Made by a program: the position numbers and the translations under genes. Shown piece by piece: positions 1-2,819 of a DNA stretch of 48,585 nucleotides (within the stretch, counting starts at the first letter, position 1; every line of letters starts with the position of its first letter). Where the stretch lies: positions 1-48,585 of IMG/VR virus record IMGVR_UViG_3300021959_000003; one strand, written 5' to 3'. The notes below the pieces were generated by a model, which saw only the letters and a program-made list of their open reading frames with translations, did not search any database and was not told where the DNA came from. Origin of the DNA: a virus.

Positions 1-127
1 ATGCTGTCGAAAAAAGAATTGTCTGGATAAATTCCGCGAGTCAAAAAGTCTAATTGAGCTTGAGAAAGGCGCGGCATAGCTTCTGCCGCACTCATTCTAT
101 TTTTTTGCCAGTTGTCTAATTCCTCTA
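1..127. repeat. Terminal direct repeat, left copy (assembly overlap)
   Basis: These bases are identical to the last 127 bases of the window. An exact 127-base overlap is what a short-read assembler using k=127 leaves on a circular contig, so it most likely marks circular closure and not a biological terminal repeat. A reading frame runs cleanly through the join, which supports closure. The true virion ends cannot be placed from this. Confidence 0.9.
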
Positions 128-173
128 AACTTACAGGGAGATCGACGGTTTTTACTACATTTCTGTGCGTCAT
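1..173 (-). CDS. Small early protein spanning the contig junction (N-terminal part)
   Basis: A leftward ATG at 173 opens a frame that leaves the window at position 1 and continues at 48458 in the circular genome, ending in TGA at 48439-48437. The joined product has 64 residues, starts MTHRNVVKTVDLPVSLEELD and ends FFDSIEVKEDV. It shows no motif I recognise. It lies in the leftward early unit between the zinc-ribbon gene (186-413) and the helix-hairpin-helix gene, whose ATG overlaps its stop. That overlap suggests translational coupling. Only the linear cut makes it look incomplete. Confidence 0.7.
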   Translation of the reverse strand, partial: MTHRNVVKTVDLPVSLEELDNWQKNRMSAAEAMPRLSQAQLDFLTRGIYPDNSFFDS

Positions 174-185
174 AGTAAATTTCAC

Positions 186-413
186 TTACTCCTCCTCTGG
201 AAATAAACTATCCCAACAGGGTGGGCAAAAGTAAGGCAATTCACTACCCCACGCTATTATTATTTCTCTTTGGTCGGCACTCAAATCAGGCCAAACATTT
301 TGCACCAAAGCATTTCTATTGGTAACATAGTATTTTAAATCTTCACTAAGTACAATAACTTGATTATGTTCCGTGCATTTATTACAATATTTACCAACAG
401 ATATTAAAGACAT
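186..413 (-). CDS. Small zinc-ribbon-like protein
   Basis: The product has 75 residues with two Cys-x2-Cys pairs, CNKC (residues 10-13) near the start and CPPC (63-66) near the end. This is a typical layout for a small zinc-binding fold. The ATG at 413 is chosen because GGAGGT lies just upstream; an in-frame ATG 18 bases earlier is part of a repeated leader and lacks its own binding site. The gene follows a strong terminator in the leftward early unit. A nucleic-acid-binding or host-takeover role is possible but unsupported. No family was recognised. Confidence 0.75.
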   Translation of the reverse strand: MSLISVGKYCNKCTEHNQVIVLSEDLKYYVTNRNALVQNVWPDLSADQREIIIAWGSELPYFCPPCWDSLFPEEE

Positions 414-435
414 AAACACCTCCAAGTGCAATGAA
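408..435 (-). repeat. Repeated early-gene leader with ribosome binding site (copy 1)
   Basis: The 28 bases containing the start codon and GGAGGT of the 75-residue gene recur at 724-751 with one difference. On the leftward strand the shared part reads TTCATTGCACTTGGAGGTG before the ATG. Identical leaders on unrelated proteins suggest a copied translation-initiation module. Confidence 0.85.
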
Positions 436-439
436 GTTT

Positions 440-460
440 AAAAACCCCGCCGAAGCGGGG
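440..460 (-). terminator. Intrinsic terminator between early genes
   Basis: On the leftward strand CCCCGC, loop TTCG and GCGGGG (460-445) are followed by five T. It separates the 84-residue gene from the 75-residue gene. Read-through, antitermination or a further promoter is needed for downstream expression. Confidence 0.85.
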
Positions 461-474
461 CTAAGAACCTGAAA

Positions 475-729
475 TTACTTTTTAACCGTAATCATTTTCT
501 TAAATTGAGCAGGCACTCGCTTGGCTTTAAAGAATTTTTGCGCTTCGCCATGAGTCATTTGAGTGCTTGCCTCGTTATAAAACTTGTACAAGATTGCTTT
601 GAACATTCTTGTCGCCATATAAGTATTGTTGGGGTTGTGAAGTTTTGCAAAGTGATACGCCACACCATTAAACTGACGGTAAGAAGCGGGACGGTTAGCA
701 TCAATCGTTGAATAATCTACAGCAGACAT
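475..729 (-). CDS. Early protein, short paralogue of the 135-residue early protein
   Basis: The product has 84 residues and is clearly homologous to the N-terminal 80 residues of the gene at 1199-1606. Shared blocks are RMFKAILY-[KR]-FY, MTHG and QKFFKA[KR][KR]VP. It lacks the Lys-rich linker and coiled coil of the longer copy. The ATG at 729 has GGAGGT 7 bases upstream, within the duplicated leader. The protein is small and basic, with conserved aromatic residues suggesting a helical fold. No known family is recognised; an early host-takeover or regulatory role is a guess. Confidence 0.8.
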   Translation of the reverse strand: MSAVDYSTIDANRPASYRQFNGVAYHFAKLHNPNNTYMATRMFKAILYKFYNEASTQMTHGEAQKFFKAKRVPAQFKKMITVKK

Positions 730-751
730 AAGCACCTCCAAGTGCAATGAA
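724..751 (-). repeat. Repeated early-gene leader with ribosome binding site (copy 2)
   Basis: This is the second copy of the leader found at 408-435, covering the start codon, GGAGGT and 12 further upstream bases. The proteins behind the two copies are not homologous. Confidence 0.85.
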
Positions 752-797
752 ATTTTGGTTGGTTGCAAAGAGCAGAGCACTGGCTGGCAGTCCTCTA

Positions 798-856
798 AGG
801 GCTTCTAAGTTTTAAAACCCTCACTACCGTGAGGGGTTTTAAAACTAAGAATCCCT
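798..856. terminator. Long hairpin with terminator-like core (copy A)
   Basis: The arms at 798-824 and 829-856 pair over about 25 bp with one bulge and two mismatches. The core, CCCTCAC-loop-GTGAGGGG followed by TTTT, reads as an intrinsic terminator on either strand, but the T run is itself paired in a longer stem. The right arm overlaps the last codons of the 92-residue gene (stop TAG at 847-845). The hairpin at 1657-1718 is a diverged duplicate with compensatory base-pair changes. Confidence 0.75.
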
Positions 857-1123
857 AAGCGGTTCGACGCCATCAATAATTTTTATATATTCTTTTACTT
901 CATTTTCAGTCAGCCAGCCAATAACATCATCTTTGGCATGAGGAAAAACTGTTCTTGTTCGCCAATTATATTTGGAATCCATTACAGCAATTTCCCAAAG
1001 GCCGAACTCATTACCATAACTAAAACAATGTTTTACAATAGACAGTTGAAGCCCATTAGAAAACTTTACAGTTTTGTGGACTCCACCAAAGCTACTTGGG
1101 GTTTTTTTCATTGTCCAAGACAT
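845..1123 (-). CDS. Hypothetical early protein, 92 residues
   Basis: The protein starts MSWTMKKTPSSFGGVHKTVK and contains a run of aromatic and hydrophobic residues (LWEIAVMDSKYNW), consistent with a small beta-rich domain. AGGAG lies 7 bases before the ATG at 1123. It sits between two terminator-like hairpins in the leftward early unit; its stop codon lies inside the right arm of the 798-856 hairpin. No family is recognised. Coding status rests on the ribosome binding site, protein-like composition and lack of a competing frame. Confidence 0.8.
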   Translation of the reverse strand: MSWTMKKTPSSFGGVHKTVKFSNGLQLSIVKHCFSYGNEFGLWEIAVMDSKYNWRTRTVFPHAKDDVIGWLTENEVKEYIKIIDGVEPLRDS

Positions 1124-1150
1124 AACAAACTCCTTTGAGGATTTGTAAAT

Positions 1151-1175
1151 AAAAAAAACCCCCGCAAAGCGGGGG
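1151..1175 (-). terminator. Strong intrinsic terminator after the first early gene
   Basis: On the leftward strand a 7-bp G+C stem (CCCCCGC, loop TTT, GCGGGGG; 1175-1159) is followed by eight T. It is the strongest-looking terminator in the window. It lies directly downstream of the first early gene, so all other leftward genes depend on read-through, antitermination or undetected promoters. Confidence 0.9.
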
Positions 1176-1181
1176 TCTTTG

Positions 1182-1220
1182 AAGTCTTTAAAGAACTCTT
1201 ACGAGTTCTTTACAAGACTT
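1182..1220. repeat. Palindrome across the stop codon of the first early gene
   Basis: A perfect 9-bp stem, AAAGAACTC (1190-1198) with GAGTTCTTT (1203-1211), has loop TTAC containing the stop codon. A further 7-bp outer stem pairs 1182-1188 with 1214-1220. Confidence 0.8.
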
Positions 1221-1606
1221 TTAACGACAGCCGACAACTCGGAGAGTTGAGCCTGTTGCGCTGAGATAATCTTCATGAGATCTTCGATCTCAGAAGATTT
1301 TGCGTCGGCTGAAGCCTTCGGCTTCGGCGAAGACTTCTTCGAAGTCTTTGCAGGCTTTTTGGCAGAAATCATATCCGTAAAGTTCTTAGGAACTTTACGG
1401 GCCTTGAAGAATTTCTGGACATCGCCGTGAGTCATCCTTGTATCAGATTCTGTATAGAATCTGTACAAGATCGCCTTGAACATTCTGGTGTTGTTGTAAA
1501 GATTCGTAGAATCTTTATCGTGCAACTGAGCGAGGCGATACGCAACAGCGTTGAACTGCTTTGCAGTTGCGAGGCGGTTTGAATCAATTTCTGCGAAATT
1601 GGACAT
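1199..1606 (-). CDS. First early protein: basic domain plus C-terminal coiled coil
   Basis: The 135-residue product is the gene nearest the leftward promoter. Residues 1-80 are homologous to the 84-residue protein at 475-729 (RMFKAILYRFY, MTHG, QKFFKARKVP). Residues 82-105 form a Lys/Pro/Ser-rich linker and about 106-135 an amphipathic coiled coil (IEDLMKIISAQQAQLSELSA), suggesting oligomerisation. The ATG at 1606 has GGAGAT 6 bases upstream; that site lies inside a small hairpin (1610-1624). The coding sequence is packed with palindromes that the paralogue lacks. Position, charge and coiled coil would suit an RNA- or polymerase-binding regulator, but this is inference only. Confidence 0.8.
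   Translation of the reverse strand: MSNFAEIDSNRLATAKQFNAVAYRLAQLHDKDSTNLYNNTRMFKAILYRFYTESDTRMTHGDVQKFFKARKVPKNFTDMISAKKPAKTSKKSSPKPKASADAKSSEIEDLMKIISAQQAQLSELSAVVKSLVKNS
1268..1299. repeat. Intragenic palindrome
   Basis: The arms 1268-1282 and 1286-1299 pair over 14 bp with one bulged base (1275) and a 3-base loop. It lies wholly inside the coding sequence of the first early gene. Confidence 0.75.
1308..1351. repeat. Two adjacent intragenic palindromes
   Basis: GAAGCC (1311-1316) pairs with GGCTTC (1320-1325) around loop TTC. Directly after it, 1327-1337 pairs with 1341-1351 over 11 bp including one G-T pair, again with loop TTC. Confidence 0.75.
1375..1400. repeat. Perfect 11-bp intragenic palindrome
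   Basis: CCGTAAAGTTC (1375-1385) and GAACTTTACGG (1390-1400) pair perfectly around a 4-base loop inside the first early gene. Confidence 0.85.
1437..1469. repeat. 14-bp intragenic palindrome with one bulge
   Basis: The arms 1437-1451 and 1456-1469 pair over 14 bp with a single bulged T at 1443 and loop GTAT. The paralogue at 475-729 keeps only the outer CTTGTACAAG core. Confidence 0.8.
1493..1526. repeat. Intragenic palindrome
   Basis: TAAAGATTC (1497-1505) pairs perfectly with GAATCTTTA (1509-1517) around a 3-base loop. GTTG at 1493 and CAAC at 1523 add an outer 4-bp clamp. Confidence 0.8.
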
Positions 1607-1609
1607 AAT

Positions 1610-1624
1610 CAAATCTCCGATTTG
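1610..1624 (-). promoter_or_regulatory. Small hairpin holding the ribosome binding site of the first early gene
   Basis: In the leftward transcript CAAATC and GATTTG pair perfectly around GGA. The GGAGAT ribosome binding site (1618-1613) is therefore half in the loop and half in the stem, which could modulate translation. The stem is only 6 bp, so the effect may be small. Confidence 0.5.
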
Positions 1625-1656
1625 TGAGTTGTCGTCATCGTCGAGGCGGCCTTTTA

Positions 1657-1718
1657 AGACCTTCTAAGCCTTAAAAACCCCTCACTTCATGAGGGGGTTT
1701 TTAAGGCTAAGAAGGTCT
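1657..1718. terminator. Long hairpin with terminator-like core in the early leader (copy B)
   Basis: The arms 1657-1684 and 1690-1718 pair over about 27 bp with one mismatch and one extra G around a 5-base loop. The core (CCCCTCA, loop, TGAGGGG, then five T) reads as a terminator in both directions. It lies between the leftward promoter and the first early gene, so it could act as an attenuator. It is a duplicate of the hairpin at 798-856; at several stem positions both partners have changed together. Confidence 0.75.
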
Positions 1719-1734
1719 AAGCGATCTGCCTCAT

Positions 1735-1756
1735 TTAAAAACCTTAAGGTTTTTAA
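1735..1756. repeat. Perfect 22-bp palindrome
   Basis: TTAAAAACCTT is followed directly by its reverse complement AAGGTTTTTAA with no spacer. It is one of six consecutive dyads at 1735-1982. Confidence 0.9.
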
Positions 1757-1772
1757 TACGCGCGTGTGCGAT

Positions 1773-1803
1773 ATCTTTATAATTTTATGAAAATTATAAA
1801 GAT
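1773..1803. repeat. Perfect 14-bp A+T-rich hairpin
   Basis: ATCTTTATAATTTT (1773-1786) pairs with AAAATTATAAAGAT (1790-1803) around loop ATG. The stem is almost pure A+T, so it could also act as an easily melted DNA element. Confidence 0.9.
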
Positions 1804-1809
1804 TTTTAT

Positions 1810-1845
1810 AAATCTGTAAAAATCTCTAAAGATTTTTACAGATTT
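1810..1845. repeat. Perfect 15-bp hairpin
   Basis: AAATCTGTAAAAATC (1810-1824) pairs with GATTTTTACAGATTT (1831-1845) around loop TCTAAA. Its 18-base centre is identical to the centre of the hairpin at 1914-1947. Confidence 0.9.
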
Positions 1846-1856
1846 CTGGAGGCGTA

Positions 1857-1904
1857 AACCAAAAAGCCTTCAAAGATTAACTAATCTTTGAAGGCTTTTT
1901 GGTT
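1857..1904. terminator. Perfect 22-bp hairpin, bidirectional terminator shape
   Basis: The arms 1857-1878 and 1883-1904 are perfect reverse complements with a 4-base loop. The inner stem GCCTTCAAAGATT is followed by a run of T on either strand, the form of an intrinsic terminator. It lies inside the early leader, about 215-260 nt after the inferred start of leftward transcription. Confidence 0.8.
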
Positions 1905-1913
1905 CCAACGGAA

Positions 1914-1947
1914 GAAACTCTAAAATCTCTAAAGATTTTAGAGTTTC
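1914..1947. repeat. Perfect 14-bp hairpin
   Basis: GAAACTCTAAAATC (1914-1927) pairs with GATTTTAGAGTTTC (1934-1947) around TCTAAA. The loop and inner stem are shared with the hairpin at 1810-1845, suggesting a common origin. Confidence 0.9.
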
Positions 1948-1956
1948 TTTAGAATC

Positions 1957-1982
1957 TGCATAGCCCTTTAGAGGGCTATGCA
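1957..1982. repeat. Perfect 11-bp hairpin
   Basis: TGCATAGCCCT (1957-1967) pairs with AGGGCTATGCA (1972-1982) around loop TTAG. It is the promoter-proximal member of the six-hairpin array and has no T run. Confidence 0.9.
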
Positions 1983-1987
1983 GGAGG

Positions 1988-2004
1988 CCACCCCCCACCC
2001 CACC
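1988..2004 (-). other. G-run tract, possible G-quadruplex in leader
   Basis: The leftward strand reads GGTGGGGTGGGGGGTGG. Four separate G runs of at least two could form a two-tier quadruplex in the leader RNA or single-stranded DNA. A three-tier structure is not obvious. Confidence 0.4.
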
Positions 2005-2124
2005 TATATATACTCATTCACGCACAACTTAGAAAGTTTTGAATGTCAACCAGTTTGTGCCCCCACTCCAAAGACTTCAAAGGGGGTGGCTAGATGATAT
2101 ATGACCCGCTGGGCCATATAATCT

Positions 2125-2153
2125 ATTATAGCCTTAAATTTTAATTTTGTCAA
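2125..2153 (-). promoter_or_regulatory. Consensus sigma70 promoter, leftward (early)
   Basis: TTGACA (2153-2148) and TATAAT (2130-2125) match the bacterial housekeeping consensus at all twelve positions with the optimal 17-base spacer. The start point should fall near 2118, about 510 nt before the first early start codon. With no phage RNA polymerase gene seen, this is the natural entry point for host polymerase into the early unit. Confidence 0.9.
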
Positions 2154-2168
2154 GACTATTGTGACAAA
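2146..2168. promoter_or_regulatory. Dyad between the divergent promoters, candidate operator
   Basis: TTTGTCA (2146-2152) and TGACAAA (2162-2168) form a 7-bp inverted repeat with a 9-base spacer. It overlaps the -35 box of the leftward promoter and ends 7 bases before the rightward -35 box. A dimeric regulator bound here could switch between the two units. The inverted repeat is partly a by-product of the -35 sequence, so the operator role is inference. Confidence 0.45.
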
Positions 2169-2175
2169 TTACCAC

Positions 2176-2204
2176 TTGACATATATGTAAATCAGGTATA
2201 TAAT
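2176..2204 (+). promoter_or_regulatory. Consensus sigma70 promoter, rightward (structural genes)
   Basis: TTGACA (2176-2181), a 17-base spacer and TATAAT (2199-2204) match the consensus exactly. The start point should lie at about 2210-2212, and the small terminase ATG begins at 2213, so the transcript would have essentially no 5' leader. Confidence 0.9.
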
Positions 2205-2212
2205 ATATAGTT

Positions 2213-2608
2213 ATGAATAAACAATTAACTATAAAACAACAATCGTTTCTTGACCATCTTATGTCTTGCAACGGTGATGCTAAAAAAGCCGCAGAGCTTG
2301 CGGGGTACGCTGAAGGCTCATATACTGCCGTAGTTAAAGCACTTAAATCAGAGATTATTGAACTAGCAGAAAGTATATTGGCCCAGAGTGCCCCTAAAGC
2401 CGCTCTGAAGCTCGTTGAGGTCATGGACAGTGATAACCCCATACCTCAAGCTAACGTCCGTCTACAGGCCGCTCAGACCGTCCTAGACCGTGTTGGGCTA
2501 TCAAAGACAGACAAACTAGACGTAAATGTTCAAGGATCGAACGGCTTATTTATCTTGCCAGCCAAACAGGAAGTTATTATTGAAGGCGATTATGAAGAGG
2601 CGCAATAG
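2213..2608 (+). CDS. terS: Terminase small subunit
   Basis: The 131-residue protein recognises phage DNA for packaging and recruits the large terminase. Residues 4-50 carry the typical small-terminase helix-turn-helix (LTIKQQSFLDHL, then AAELAGY and a serine/threonine-rich recognition region). A central helical segment probably oligomerises, and an acidic tail follows. This is the first rightward gene, immediately before the large terminase. No ribosome binding site precedes the ATG; the promoter -10 box ends 8 bases upstream, implying leaderless translation. A later ATG would cut away the conserved helix-turn-helix, so the first is preferred. Confidence 0.8.
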   Translation: MNKQLTIKQQSFLDHLMSCNGDAKKAAELAGYAEGSYTAVVKALKSEIIELAESILAQSAPKAALKLVEVMDSDNPIPQANVRLQAAQTVLDRVGLSKTDKLDVNVQGSNGLFILPAKQEVIIEGDYEEAQ

Positions 2609-2819
2609 TAGTACAATACCGTTTGGCTATAAGCTAGATGAAGAAAACAAAGAGTATTTAGAGGAAGTCCCTGAAGAATTAAAAGCTCTTAATAAAATCG
2701 TTCCGCTCGTAAAAAATAAAGTTTTATCTTTACGCGAAGGAGCCATGTGGCTAGAGCACCACACAGGGCGTAGTATTTCGCATATGGGCCTGAAAAAGAT
2801 TGCAGACCGATATGAATGA
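2592..2819 (+). CDS. Small helix-turn-helix protein between terminase subunits
   Basis: The 75-residue protein begins MKRRNSSTIPFGYKLDEENK and has a C-terminal segment (SLREGAMWLEHHTGRSISHMG) resembling the helix-turn-helix of serine recombinases, without any catalytic domain. Similar small proteins occur between small and large terminase genes in marine podoviruses, as I recall. The ATG at 2592 follows GAAGG and overlaps the end of terS; its 3' end overlaps the large terminase start. It may assist DNA recognition during packaging. Confidence 0.75.
   Translation: MKRRNSSTIPFGYKLDEENKEYLEEVPEELKALNKIVPLVKNKVLSLREGAMWLEHHTGRSISHMGLKKIADRYE

Larger units (their letters stand above)
1607..2212. 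other. Gene-free divergent control region with hairpin array
   Basis: No credible gene lies in these 606 bases. They hold, from left to right, the ribosome-binding-site hairpin, the long copy B hairpin (1657-1718), six back-to-back perfect dyads (1735-1982), a G-rich stretch on the leftward strand (2004-1988), a 9-bp long-range inverted repeat (1987-1995 with 2082-2090), the leftward promoter, a dyad, and the rightward promoter. The region could serve as a leader RNA, a replication origin, or both. Confidence 0.8.

Noticed and set aside
1-127. Biological long terminal repeat
   Set aside because: The exact length of 127 bases and continuous reading frame across the join are better explained by k-mer overlap of a circular assembly.
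730-810. Possible tRNA in the early intergenic region
   Set aside because: No cloverleaf, T-loop consensus or anticodon arm can be drawn; no tRNA gene was seen anywhere in the window.
1735-1982. CRISPR-like or retron-like array
   Set aside because: The stems mostly have different sequences and no constant repeat-spacer spacing, and no reverse transcriptase or cas gene lies in the window. The Cas4-like gene at 36.8-37.7 kb is a standalone phage exonuclease.
2021-2049. Second leftward promoter using TTGACA at 2049-2044
   Set aside because: No acceptable -10 box lies 15-19 bases downstream; the nearest TATA-like bases (2005-2011) are far too distant.
2134-2442. Leftward open frame over the divergent promoters and terS
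   Set aside because: It overlaps both promoters and the small terminase, has no ribosome binding site and reads as a low-quality shadow.
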